From the NCBI GenBank assembly GCA_049325095.1, contig JBMOPO010000025.1, forward strand, positions 57,974 through 121,973: a stretch of 64,000 nucleotides of DNA, in the 5' to 3' direction. Positions within the stretch are counted from its first letter, which is position 1. Each line of letters begins with the position of its first letter. This document shows, piece after piece, positions 33,194 through 41,703 of the stretch. The translations under genes were made by a program, and so were the position numbers. This stretch comes from JAGPUQ01 sp049325095 (GTDB taxonomy: Bacteria; Pseudomonadota; Gammaproteobacteria; Pseudomonadales; Porticoccaceae). Below the pieces are notes generated by a model that saw only the letters and a program-made list of their open reading frames with translations, was not told the origin of the DNA and ran no database searches.

Positions 33194-34210
33194 TCAGGGC
33201 GTGAGCACCACCCGGCCGCGCACCGCACCGGCGTGCAGCCGGGCGATCACCTCGTTGACCGCCGCCAGCGGCTGGCGCTCGATATGGGGCGCGATGAGTC
33301 CGCGCCGAGCCAGTTCCAGCACCTCCCGAAGCTCCTGGCGATTGCCCCAGAGGCTGGTGGTCACCTCGCATTCGAGGGGCATCTTCCAGAACGAAAACGG
33401 CAGGGTGCCGCCGGCGATGCCGACCACGACCAGTTTGCCGCCGACCGCCAGGCTGGCCGCGGCGTTGGCCAGGGTGGCGTCATTGCCGACGAAATCGATT
33501 ACCGCATCGGCGCCGGCGCCACCGGTCGCCGCCTTGACCGCGGCGCCCACATCGCCCGCCGCGGCGATACAGTGATCCGCGCCCAGCCCGGCGGCCAGGG
33601 CCAGCTTGTCCTCGCTGAGATCGACCGCCACCACCCGGGTCGCCGGGGCCAGGGCGCGGACGATCTGCAGCGCCATGTGGCCGAGCCCGCCCACCCCGAT
33701 GACCGCCAGGCTGCGGCCCGGCCCCAGCCGCGGCAACACCTTGCGCACCGCCCGGTAGGGGGTGAGCGCGGCATCGGTGAGGGGTGCGGCGATCACCGGG
33801 TCGAGCCCGTCCAGCTTCACCAGGTTGCGCGGGTGCGGGACCAGCAGCTTCTCCGCCCAGCCGCCGTCCACGGTGACGCCGGGAAAGGTCGGCTGCAGGC
33901 ACAGGTTGTCCTCGCCCCGCTCGCACTGGGCGCAGCGGCCGCAGCCCCAGGCGCCGAAGACCGCGACGCCGTCGCCCGGCGCGAGGTCGGTGACCCGGTT
34001 GCCGACGGCTTCCACGATGCCGGCGTTCTCATGGCCGAGGGTGATGGGCAACTGGCGCACATTCACCTCACCGTCGATCACGTGCAGATCGGAATGGCAC
34101 ACGCCGGCACCGGCGATGCGCACCAGGACATCGGTGGGGCCGACCCGCGGATCGGGCAGCTCCTCGATCCGGATGGGCTCGCCGACGGCGACGAAACGGG
34201 TGGCTTTCAT
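33194..34210 (-). CDS. Zinc-dependent alcohol dehydrogenase
   Basis: A 338-residue medium-chain dehydrogenase. The catalytic zinc ligands are in GAGVCHSDLH near residue 38 and GHENAG near residue 59. The structural zinc is held by four Cys in GCGRCAQCERGEDNLC near residues 89-104. The NAD-binding motif is VIGVGGLGHMA near residue 171. It would oxidise an alcohol to an aldehyde or ketone with NAD+. AGGAAA precedes the ATG. The gene lies in the 31217-35883 row, downstream of the second metallo-beta-lactamase-fold gene with a 25-bp gap. Confidence 0.9.
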   Translation of the reverse strand: MKATRFVAVGEPIRIEELPDPRVGPTDVLVRIAGAGVCHSDLHVIDGEVNVRQLPITLGHENAGIVEAVGNRVTDLAPGDGVAVFGAWGCGRCAQCERGEDNLCLQPTFPGVTVDGGWAEKLLVPHPRNLVKLDGLDPVIAAPLTDAALTPYRAVRKVLPRLGPGRSLAVIGVGGLGHMALQIVRALAPATRVVAVDLSEDKLALAAGLGADHCIAAAGDVGAAVKAATGGAGADAVIDFVGNDATLANAAASLAVGGKLVVVGIAGGTLPFSFWKMPLECEVTTSLWGNRQELREVLELARRGLIAPHIERQPLAAVNEVIARLHAGAVRGRVVLTP

Positions 34211-34235
34211 GGGCAGGTTTCCTGGGGTCGGGGAT

Positions 34236-35090
34236 TCAGCAGGCGAGCCGGTAGCGGTCGCCGTCGCGGACGATGCGGCCGGCGGTCGGCGGCGCGAAAT
34301 GGGTGCCGATCACCAGCACGTCGGTGTCCGCGTAGCGGGCGTAAAAGTCCCGGCGCGTCTGGATGGCCTGGGCGGCGTCGTAGTCCGCATAACAGCGCCA
34401 CTCCGGGTGGGCGAGCTGACAGGGGTGGTGGGTCATGTCGCCGGTGATCACCGCCTCGGCACCCGCCGAGGCGATGTGCACGCTGATATGCCCTGCGGTG
34501 TGGCCATGGGTCGGTTCGAACCAGACTTCGTCATTGAGCCGATGGTCGGGCTCGACCAGGTCGGCCAGCCCGGCATCGACGATGGGAATCACCGAGTCCT
34601 GCATCACCGGCCCGAAGTGCTCCTCCTGGGGATCGGCCATCCAGGACTCCCATTCGCGGCGCGCAAACAGGTAGCGGGCGCGGGGGAAGGTCGGCACCCA
34701 GCGGCCGTCGACCCGCATGGTATTCCAGCCCACGTGATCCACGTGCAGGTGGGTACACATGACGTAGTCGATGCTTTCGCGCGGAAAACCGGCGGCGGCC
34801 AGATCTTCCAGAAAGGGGCCCGTGCGCATCGCCCAGGCCTTGGTGGTGCGCTGCTTGTCGTTGCCGACGCAGGTGTCGACCAGGATGCGCAGCCCCTGGC
34901 TCTCGATCACCAGCGCGTGGATCGACATCTTCAGCCAGCCCTTGCCGGTGACGAAGTTCGGCGCCAGCCAGGGGATTTCGGCCAGGCTTTCGGGCAGGGC
35001 GTCGGGCAGCACGAAGGGCCCGGGCACCGGGGCGTCCTCCTCGACGACCTTGGTGACCCGGACATCGCCGATCTGCCAACTGGTGGTCAT
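34236..35090 (-). CDS. Metallo-beta-lactamase-fold hydrolase (lactonase-like)
   Basis: A 284-residue protein of the MBL fold. The metal motif is CTHLHVDHVGW near residue 110, with later ligands in THGHTAGHISV, ITGDMTHHPCQ and IGTHFAPPTAG. It belongs to the large group containing quorum-quenching lactonases, methyl-parathion hydrolase-like and alkylsulfatase-distant enzymes. GGGGGAA precedes the ATG at 35090, and I prefer this to an earlier in-frame start. It is 13 bp after the SDR gene at 35104. Ring opening of a lactone produced by the flavin oxygenases is a reasonable guess, not shown by the sequence. Confidence 0.85.
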   Translation of the reverse strand: MTTSWQIGDVRVTKVVEEDAPVPGPFVLPDALPESLAEIPWLAPNFVTGKGWLKMSIHALVIESQGLRILVDTCVGNDKQRTTKAWAMRTGPFLEDLAAAGFPRESIDYVMCTHLHVDHVGWNTMRVDGRWVPTFPRARYLFARREWESWMADPQEEHFGPVMQDSVIPIVDAGLADLVEPDHRLNDEVWFEPTHGHTAGHISVHIASAGAEAVITGDMTHHPCQLAHPEWRCYADYDAAQAIQTRRDFYARYADTDVLVIGTHFAPPTAGRIVRDGDRYRLAC

Positions 35091-35103
35091 GGCGAATTCC
35101 CCC

Positions 35104-35883
35104 TCACGCATTGCGGATCCACAGGCCGCCGTCGACCTGCAGCGTGGTGCCGGTGATGAACGAGGCCGCCGGCAGCGCGAAGTTCAGGGTGGCATGGGCC
35201 ACTTCTTCGGGTTCTCCGTAGCGCTGCAGGGCGACCCGGCGCCGGGCGAACACCTGTTTGTCCTTGTCGTCGATGAAGCTGGTGAGCTTGGTGTTGATGG
35301 GCCCGGGACAGACACAGTTGACGGTGATGCCCTCGCGGCCCAGCTCCACCGCCAGGGCGCGGGTCAGGCCCACCACGCCGTGCTTGGCGACCGTGTAGGC
35401 GCTCGCGCCCTCGGTAGCGCCGAGCCCCTCGGTGGAGGAGATGTTGATGATCCGGCCGTGACTGGATTGGCGGATCATGGGCAGCGAGGCGCGGATCAGC
35501 CGCATCGCCCCGTTGAGCAGGATGTCCATGCCCCAGCTCCATTTTTCCTCGTAGCGCTCGCCGTCGATCCGGGAGAAGACAGCCACGCCGGCATTGTTGA
35601 CCAGGATGTCGAGGCCGCCGAAGCGATCGCCGATCGCCTGGGTGACCCGGATGATGGCGTCGGGATCGGCGACATCGAGCTCCCAGGCTTCCGCCTCACC
35701 GCCGGCGTCGCGAATCTCCTGGGCGACCTTTTCCGCGTCCTCGCCGAAGCGGTCGGTGACCGCGACCTTGGCGCCCTCGTCGCCGAACAGATGGGCCGTC
35801 GCCCGGCCCATGCCGCTGGCCGCCCCGGTGATGTGCACCACCTTGCCGGCCACCGAACGGCTCAGTTGGCTCAGTCGCGCCAT
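35104..35883 (-). CDS. SDR family oxidoreductase
   Basis: A 259-residue classical SDR: TGAASGMG at residues 19-26, NNAG at 96-99, Ser150, Tyr163 and Lys167 (YTVAK). The C-terminal end carries GTTLQVDGGLWIRNA. GAGGAGG lies 7 nt before the ATG at 35883. It is the first gene of the minus-strand row that continues through the MBL hydrolase, alcohol dehydrogenase, DUF2889, LACTB2-like and dodecin genes. The divergent region upstream leads to a tandem SDR pair on the other strand. Confidence 0.87.
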   Translation of the reverse strand: MARLSQLSRSVAGKVVHITGAASGMGRATAHLFGDEGAKVAVTDRFGEDAEKVAQEIRDAGGEAEAWELDVADPDAIIRVTQAIGDRFGGLDILVNNAGVAVFSRIDGERYEEKWSWGMDILLNGAMRLIRASLPMIRQSSHGRIINISSTEGLGATEGASAYTVAKHGVVGLTRALAVELGREGITVNCVCPGPINTKLTSFIDDKDKQVFARRRVALQRYGEPEEVAHATLNFALPAASFITGTTLQVDGGLWIRNA

Positions 35884-36181
35884 AGCGGTTCCTCCTCGGT
35901 ATGCGGGACCCACCGGCCCGGGGGCCGGCCTTCACGCCGTCAATGGTTCGCGAACGATCCGGCCTCGGCAAGACCGCAATGCGCCCGCGTAATGAGAACC
36001 GGTTTTATCGATAACCTGGGATTGTACAGCGAATCACCGCCCTACAAAGACATTGCCCAAACCGCCGCCGGACGGTCGCGTTTGGCCGCGAAAGCTTCTA
36101 TATTGACGCGCTTTCGACTGTTTTCCGGCGGCCTGCGGCGGCCGGAATTCCACAACCACTATCCACGGGGGAGACCGGCAA
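35884..36181. other. Divergent intergenic region
   Basis: About 300 bp between two divergent SDR genes. The centre is noticeably AT-richer than its surroundings (around 36000-36110). TATATT at 36099-36104 could be a -10 element for the plus-strand pair, but no matching -35 is clear. I see no reading frame or RNA gene. Any operator for this catabolic block is likely to lie here. Confidence 0.45.
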
Positions 36182-36940
36182 ATGAGTACTTTGGAAGGAA
36201 AGGTGGCACTGATCACCGGGGCGGCGCGCGGTCAGGGTGCTGCAGAAGCGCGTCTGTTCGCGCAGCGCGGCGCCAAGGTGATGCTGTGCGATGTCCTCGA
36301 CGCCGAGGGCCAGGCGGTGGCCGCCGAGATCGGCGCCAACGCAGCCTACCTGCGGCTCGACGTCACCAGTGAGAGCGACTGGAAGAAGGTGGTCCAGGCC
36401 ACGGTGGACAAGTTCGGCAAGCTCAATGTGCTGGTCAACAACGCCGGCATCATCACGCCGGTCAGGGAAATCGGCGACACCAGCCTCAGCGACTACATGA
36501 AGGTGATCAACGTCAATCAGGTCGGCGTGTTCCTGGGCATGCGCGAAGTGGTCGAGCCGATGAAAAAGGCCGGCGGCGGCTCTATCGTGAACATCTCCTC
36601 GATCGACGGCCTGATCGGCATGTACGGCGCCACCGCCTATTGCGCCACCAAGTTCGCGGTGCGCGGCATGACCAAGGTCGCCGCCCTGGAACTGGGCAAG
36701 TACGGGATCCGGGTCAACTCCATCCATCCCGGCGGCGTGCAGACCCGGATTCTCGACGACACCGGCCTGACCATGGAGCAGGCGGTCGAGGCCTTCAAGC
36801 GCATTCCGCTGGGCCGCATCGGCCAATCGGAGGAGATGGCGACCCTGGCCGCCTATCTGGCCTCGGACGACGCCTCCTACTCGACCGGCTCGGAATTCAT
36901 CGCCGACGGCGGCCTCACCGCGGGCTTTGCGCTGGGTTGA
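36182..36940 (+). CDS. SDR family oxidoreductase, tandem copy A
   Basis: A 252-residue SDR of the 3-alpha/20-beta-hydroxysteroid dehydrogenase type: TGAARGQG at residues 12-19, NNAG at 86-89, Ser140, Tyr153 and Lys157 (YCATK). It is nearly identical to the gene at 37200-37958 over the cofactor-binding half and catalytic core. It differs mainly at residues 91-108 and 186-210, the second of which corresponds to the substrate-binding loop. The strand, the GGGGGAG before the ATG and the strong terminator after the stop show that it is expressed as its own unit. Confidence 0.9.
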   Translation: MSTLEGKVALITGAARGQGAAEARLFAQRGAKVMLCDVLDAEGQAVAAEIGANAAYLRLDVTSESDWKKVVQATVDKFGKLNVLVNNAGIITPVREIGDTSLSDYMKVINVNQVGVFLGMREVVEPMKKAGGGSIVNISSIDGLIGMYGATAYCATKFAVRGMTKVAALELGKYGIRVNSIHPGGVQTRILDDTGLTMEQAVEAFKRIPLGRIGQSEEMATLAAYLASDDASYSTGSEFIADGGLTAGFALG

Positions 36941-36962
36941 TCCAGCCCCAGACCAGGTTCAG

Positions 36963-36996
36963 GATAAACCCGCCCGTCGGCGGGTTTATCGTTTTT
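36963..36996 (+). terminator. Strong intrinsic terminator after SDR copy A
   Basis: A perfect 12-bp stem (36963-36974 with 36979-36990, 4-nt loop) followed by GTTTTT. It separates the two tandem SDR genes, so copy B needs its own promoter. Confidence 0.9.
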
Positions 36997-37199
36997 GGCG
37001 GCGACCAGCTCGAAATCGGCGCGCCCGCCGGGCGGAGGCGTCCGCCCGGCGCCGAGCCTCAACCGACGCGCCGGCCCCGCGGGGCTCGGCGTCGGACAAT
37101 CTGCGCCAGTCTCCGCTCAAACCCTCGCCGACCGCCCGGTGACGACCAGACCACAGCGAATCCTCTCTCACCCCAACGACCCATAAGGAGCAAAACCCG

Positions 37200-37958
37200 A
37201 TGAGCAATCTCTCCGGCAAAGTGGCGCTGATCACCGGCGCCGCCCGCGGCCAGGGCGCCGCGGAAGCACGGCTGTTCGCCCAGCGCGGCGCCAAGGTGAT
37301 GTTGTGCGATGTCCTCGACGCCGAGGGCCAGGCGGTGGCCGCCGAGATCGGCGCCAACGCGGCCTACCTGCGGCTCGACGTCACCAGCGAAGGCGATTGG
37401 AAGAAGGTGGTCCAGGCCACGGTGGAAAAATTCGGCAAGCTCAATGTGCTGATCAACAACGCGGGCATCGTCAGGATCTCCGCGCTGGAAGAATGCCCGC
37501 TGGCGGAATACCAGCAGGTCATCCAGGTCAACCAGGTGGGGGTGTTTCTCGGCATGCGCGCAGTCGTCGAGCCGATGAAAAAGGCCGGTGGCGGCTCGAT
37601 CGTGAACATCTCCTCGATCGACGGCCTGATCGGCATGACCGGGGGCACCGCCTATTGCGCCAGCAAGTTCGCGGTGCGCGGCATGACCAAGGTCGCGGCC
37701 CTGGAACTGGGCAAGTACGGCATCCGGGTCAACTCGATCCACCCGGGCGGTATTCTCACTCCGATGATGACCGGCGCCGGCCTCGACGCCCAGACCGCCG
37801 GCGACATCTTCGGCAAGGTGCCGCTGGGCCGGATCGGGCAACCGGAGGAAATGGCCACCCTGGCGGCCTACCTGGCATCGGACGATGCCTCCTACTCCAC
37901 GGGATCGGAGTTCATCGCCGACGGCGGCCTGACCGCGGGGTTTTCGCTGGAGGCCTGA
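37200..37958 (+). CDS. SDR family oxidoreductase, tandem copy B
   Basis: A 252-residue SDR nearly identical to the gene at 36182-36940 across residues 6-90 and 115-185, including long stretches of identical codons. TGAARGQG, NNAG, Ser140, Tyr153 and Lys157 are conserved. The two divergent segments (residues 91-108 and 186-210) surround the active site, so the copies probably handle related but different alcohols, or opposite stereochemistry. AAGGAG lies 9 nt before the ATG. A bidirectional terminator follows the stop. Confidence 0.9.
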   Translation: MSNLSGKVALITGAARGQGAAEARLFAQRGAKVMLCDVLDAEGQAVAAEIGANAAYLRLDVTSEGDWKKVVQATVEKFGKLNVLINNAGIVRISALEECPLAEYQQVIQVNQVGVFLGMRAVVEPMKKAGGGSIVNISSIDGLIGMTGGTAYCASKFAVRGMTKVAALELGKYGIRVNSIHPGGILTPMMTGAGLDAQTAGDIFGKVPLGRIGQPEEMATLAAYLASDDASYSTGSEFIADGGLTAGFSLEA

Positions 37959-37969
37959 CACCGGTGGAC

Positions 37970-38005
37970 CAACAAAAAAGCGCCCTTGGGGGCGCTTTTT
38001 TGTTG
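37970..38005. terminator. Bidirectional intrinsic terminator
   Basis: A perfect 15-bp stem (37970-37984 with 37991-38005, loop CTTGGG) whose arms carry A6 and T6 runs, so it works in both directions. It lies between the convergent SDR copy B and the LLM gene at 38025. Confidence 0.93.
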
Positions 38006-38024
38006 CCGTATCGACCCCAACGAA

Positions 38025-39353
38025 TCAGGGCAGATTGAGCTTGGCCAACGCGTCGCGGTCGACCACCGGAGCGCGCTTGGAGCCCGGCGCCAGTTTTACC
38101 GAACCCGGGGCGCGGTCGAAGGGACCGAACAGCTCCTGCTGCTTGCCGAACTCGCGAATCGCCGGCAGCACTTCCTTGCCGAGCAGCTCGACGCTGCGCA
38201 GCCGATCCTTGTCGCTGACGTTGCCCTGCACCGCGAACACCGTGAACACCCCGGGGCGGATCACGCTGAGGATGTCGCAGATCTTCTTGATGCAGGTCTG
38301 CGGATTGCCGACCACCACCTGCAGGTTTTCCTGCACTTTCTCGTAACCCTTGATCAGCTTCTGGCGCAGCTCGTCGTAGGCGGAGGCGTCCCAGGTGTCC
38401 TCCCGGCCGGCCATCATCTTGGCCTTGGACACGCCCAGCCAGCTGCCGCCGGGCTGGTGCGCCAGCATGCGGATCGCCGCCTTGGAGTTGTAACCGGGCG
38501 GCAAGGTATGTTCGGGGCGGGAGAAGGCATTCTGACCGCCGCCGAAGATGAAGCCCTTGCCGATTTCCTGGGCCTTTTCGTCGGTATCGGCACAGAACAC
38601 CGGCAACAGGTAGCCGAAGTTCTCCGGACCGGCCTGATAGCCCAGTTCGGCGGCCTTGTCGGCGTACATGTCCCACATGTCGCAGGTCGGCCCAAGGGCG
38701 GTACCCAGACCCAGATAAGGGTAGCGCTTCTCGGCGCACCAGAGGATGGTCTCCGGACTCAACACGCCGGGAATCCACTGCTGGGGTACGGGCTTCTGGT
38801 AGGGTTTGACCCAAGGGTTCACGTGCCGGTAGTGGAAATGCTTGCCCTCGTAGCGCCAGGGTCCGTCGCGGGTCCAGGCCTGGATGATGAAATCGTGGGC
38901 CTCGTTGAACATCTCGCGGTTGTAGGCCGGGTTGGCATTGTTGAAGAACTGCTCGCTGCCCGCGCCCCGCACCCAGCCGGACACCAGCCTGCCGCGAGAG
39001 ATGACGTCGATGGTGGCCAGCTCCTCGGCAGCGCGCAGGGGATGCTTGATCACCGGCAGCGGGGTGCCGATCAGCACGATTTTCACCTTGGAGGTGATGC
39101 GCGCCAGGATCGCCGCTTCGGTGGTCAGCACGTTGCCGGAGCAGAAGGGGTTGCCGTGGTGCTCGTTGAGCGCCACGCCATCAAACCCTACCTCCTCACA
39201 AAAACAGGCTTCGTCGAGGTAGAAGTTGTAGTCGTGGGCGGATTTCTCCGCGTCGAAGTACTTGTTGGAAACCCCGAAAAAGGCGCGGTTCTGCAGCACC
39301 GGCTGCTCGGGGATGTAGCGCATCGGGCGCTCGGTAAAGTGTGCGATTTGCAT
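38025..39353 (-). CDS. LLM class flavin-dependent oxidoreductase (long form)
   Basis: A 442-residue luciferase-like protein, longer than the usual 330-370. Landmarks are VGFDGVALNEHHGNPFCSGN near residue 55, IVLIGTPLPVIKHPLRAAEELATIDVISRGRLVSG near residues 90-125, GAGSEQFFNNANPAYNREMFNEA, and VVVGNPQTCIKKICDIL near residue 350. The His pair in NEHHG is the family's active-site feature. GGAGG lies 8 nt before the ATG. It follows an alpha/beta-hydrolase gene after 21 bp, and the pair probably forms a two-gene operon for oxygenation followed by hydrolysis. Confidence 0.88.
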   Translation of the reverse strand: MQIAHFTERPMRYIPEQPVLQNRAFFGVSNKYFDAEKSAHDYNFYLDEACFCEEVGFDGVALNEHHGNPFCSGNVLTTEAAILARITSKVKIVLIGTPLPVIKHPLRAAEELATIDVISRGRLVSGWVRGAGSEQFFNNANPAYNREMFNEAHDFIIQAWTRDGPWRYEGKHFHYRHVNPWVKPYQKPVPQQWIPGVLSPETILWCAEKRYPYLGLGTALGPTCDMWDMYADKAAELGYQAGPENFGYLLPVFCADTDEKAQEIGKGFIFGGGQNAFSRPEHTLPPGYNSKAAIRMLAHQPGGSWLGVSKAKMMAGREDTWDASAYDELRQKLIKGYEKVQENLQVVVGNPQTCIKKICDILSVIRPGVFTVFAVQGNVSDKDRLRSVELLGKEVLPAIREFGKQQELFGPFDRAPGSVKLAPGSKRAPVVDRDALAKLNLP

Positions 39354-39374
39354 GGCTAGGACCTCCGTTGAGGT

Positions 39375-40160
39375 TTAGGACAGGATTTTCTTGACCGCGG
39401 CGACGAAGGCGTCTTTCTTTTCGATCTCCGGCCGGTGACCCGCACCCGCGATGGTCACCACCTCGGCCTGCGGCAACGCCTCCTTGTATTTGCGGATGCA
39501 GTCCTTGGGTACGATGGCATCCTCGCTCCCCTGGATCAACAGCGTCGGCAGCTTGACGTTGGCGGCGCTGCGCAGCAGCCAGGGCAGACTGGGGTTGAAC
39601 ATGTAGGGCTCCCAGCCGATGCGCGCGCTCTCGGCGCGTGCATCCTCGAACAGCTCGAACTGCTCGGGGGTCATCTCACCGCCGTAGATCTGGGTGAATT
39701 CATTGTCCTGGCTGGCAACACTGGCGCGCAGATAGGTGTTGATGGTACAGGCGAACATGTCGTAAATCTCACCCTCGTCGGGCTTGATGCCCATGGGGCC
39801 GACCAGGGTCAGGCTGTTGAGCTGTTCGGGGTTGGACGCGGCCATCTCCGCCGCGATATAGCCGCCCGCGGAAAAGCCCAGCAGGTCGACCTTGCCCAGC
39901 CCCTGCTCACGAATCAGGTTCTGGTAGAAGTTGGCGATGTCGCGGTGGCGCCAAGCCCAGTCGAGCCGCGCCGACTTGCCGAAGCCGGGCTGCAGGGGGA
40001 TGATCAGTTCCCGAACCTTGGCAAGTTCCTCATTCCATCCCATCCACCCCGTATACCCCATTTCGTCGTGCAGAACCAGCAGGGGCTTGCCCTGCCCGCC
40101 CCGCACCAGGACGAGCTCACTGCCCGCGACGTTGACGGTTTCTTCTCTCCAAGTGGCCAA
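39375..40160 (-). CDS. Alpha/beta hydrolase
   Basis: A 261-residue alpha/beta-hydrolase-fold enzyme. The nucleophile elbow is LLGFSAGGYIA near residue 95 (Ser in GFSAG), the acidic residue is in QGSEDAIVP near residue 210 and the His in GAGHRPEIE near residue 242. The oxyanion region is LLVLHDEMGYTGW near residue 28. It resembles meta-cleavage product hydrolases and haloperoxidase-like esterases. The start is TTG at 40160, supported by GAGGG 7 nt upstream and by the position of the first strand. It probably hydrolyses an ester, lactone or C-C bond produced by its LLM partner. Confidence 0.87.
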   Translation of the reverse strand: MATWREETVNVAGSELVLVRGGQGKPLLVLHDEMGYTGWMGWNEELAKVRELIIPLQPGFGKSARLDWAWRHRDIANFYQNLIREQGLGKVDLLGFSAGGYIAAEMAASNPEQLNSLTLVGPMGIKPDEGEIYDMFACTINTYLRASVASQDNEFTQIYGGEMTPEQFELFEDARAESARIGWEPYMFNPSLPWLLRSAANVKLPTLLIQGSEDAIVPKDCIRKYKEALPQAEVVTIAGAGHRPEIEKKDAFVAAVKKILS

Positions 40161-40599
40161 TGTTTTTCCCTCGCTATGGTCTTCAAAAGACTGGTTAAAG
40201 TGGGTAACAGGCCGACAACGGCATGTCAGTTCAGAAATTTTTTGATATGACCGGCGGCGAATCGGCTCCTGGGGACGCCCCCGAGCACGAGCGCGCGAGG
40301 CACGCGCACCCCCGGCTCGCCAAGTCCATTCGATTCAATCACAAAGAGGATCGGCGGGGCAACTCATTAATTCCAGCCCTCTTGGCCTGGGTCAACCGCC
40401 AATGCCACGGCCATCCCACCTCCAGCGGACCCACAGACCGGCCGGCCGCAGCCAAATTGACATGCCCGGCAGGATGCTGTGCAATCCCGCGGCCCCGTCC
40501 CGGGGGCTCAACAGGGCCGCGACGCAGTAGCGGAATCTCAATACTCGCCGATGAGGCCACTTCCGGCCGCTCCCGTCACCCAGGGTAGAACCCCCAGAC
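40161..40599. other. Divergent intergenic region, no gene seen
   Basis: About 440 bp between the TTG of the alpha/beta hydrolase and the ATG of the RND adaptor gene. The half near the hydrolase is AT-richer and contains CTGACA on the minus strand, but I could not find a convincing -10. The other half is GC-rich with a CCCCGTCCCGGGGG-type inverted repeat near 40493. Promoters for both directions must be here. I see no credible frame or structured RNA. Confidence 0.5.
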
Positions 40600-41700
40600 A
40601 TGCCGATCACCGTCCCCAGACTGTCGCCGCTCCTGTTGGCCTGCGCCGCCCTGCTCACCGCCTGCGAGCGGGAGCCGGCCCAGGTGCCGGCGTCCACCAC
40701 CCCCGAGGTACGCAGGATCGCGGTCTCCGCGGCCCCACCGCGGCGCGCGGAGGTCGCGGTCACCGAGCGCTCGGTGGGACAGCTCGAGAGCCTGGTGATC
40801 CCGGAGGTCGCCGCGGAGGTGGAGGGCCGGATCCTCGCCGGCTTCGTCAAGACCGGGGAACGGGTCACCCGGGGCCAACTGATGGCCGAACTGGAGGTCG
40901 AGGACTACCGGATCGCCGCCGAGGCCACCCAGGCCGAGCTCGGCCGGCTCGAGGCGCTGACCGAGAACCAGCGGCGCACGGTGGACCGCTACGCCAGGCT
41001 GGTGGCCAACAAGCTGATTTCCACCGATCGCTACGAAGAGGCCAGCGCTCAGTTGCGCGCGCTGGAAGAGCAGGTCAGGGCTGCCCGGGCCCGGCTGCAG
41101 CAAAGTCAGCGGGCGCTGACCAAGACCCGGGTCCTGTCCCCCTACGATGGCGTGGTCGACGCCGAACTGATCAGCCCCGGCGATTTCGTCAAGGTGGGCG
41201 ACCCGCTGTTTCGCGTGGCCACCGTCGATCGGCTGCGCGCCCGCCTGCCGCTGCCCGAAATGCTGGCCAGCCGGCTGTTCGTCGGTCAGACAGTCGAACT
41301 CTGGACACCGGTCGCCCCGGACGTGCGGGTGACCAGCACCCTGTCGGAGATCCGCCCGACCATCGGGGTCGGCAACCGGGCAATCGATGTGTTCACCATC
41401 TTCGACAACCCCGGAACCTGGCAGCCCGGCGGCAGCGTCACCGGCGAAATCGTACTGGAGCGGCGCAGCGACGCCCTGCTGGTTCCCGAGACCGCGGTGG
41501 TGCTGCGCCCCGCGGGCACGGTGGTGTATGTGGTCGAGAACGAGGTCGCCCGCCAGCGCGAGGTCCAAACCGGGGTCTACCGGGACGGCCTGGTGGAGAT
41601 TCGCAGTGGACTGGACCCGTCCGACCTGGTGATCGACAGCGGCGCCGGCTTTCTGACCGACGGCGCCGCCGTAACGGTATCCACCCCACCGGCGGGCTGA
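40600..41700 (+). CDS. RND efflux periplasmic adaptor lipoprotein (MFP)
   Basis: A 366-residue membrane fusion protein. The N-terminus has a hydrophobic stretch and a lipobox ending LLTAC, so the mature protein would be anchored to the inner membrane by Cys22. A biotinyl-lipoyl-like half is at VAAEVEGRILAGFVKTGERVTRGQLMAELE, a helical hairpin spans roughly residues 105-175, the second lipoyl half is at VLSPYDGVVDAELISPGDFVKVGDPLF, and beta-barrel segments follow. It joins the pump encoded 3 bp downstream to an outer-membrane channel. No TolC-like gene is adjacent, so a channel encoded elsewhere is needed. Confidence 0.9.
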   Translation: MPITVPRLSPLLLACAALLTACEREPAQVPASTTPEVRRIAVSAAPPRRAEVAVTERSVGQLESLVIPEVAAEVEGRILAGFVKTGERVTRGQLMAELEVEDYRIAAEATQAELGRLEALTENQRRTVDRYARLVANKLISTDRYEEASAQLRALEEQVRAARARLQQSQRALTKTRVLSPYDGVVDAELISPGDFVKVGDPLFRVATVDRLRARLPLPEMLASRLFVGQTVELWTPVAPDVRVTSTLSEIRPTIGVGNRAIDVFTIFDNPGTWQPGGSVTGEIVLERRSDALLVPETAVVLRPAGTVVYVVENEVARQREVQTGVYRDGLVEIRSGLDPSDLVIDSGAGFLTDGAAVTVSTPPAG

Positions 41701-41703
41701 GCC

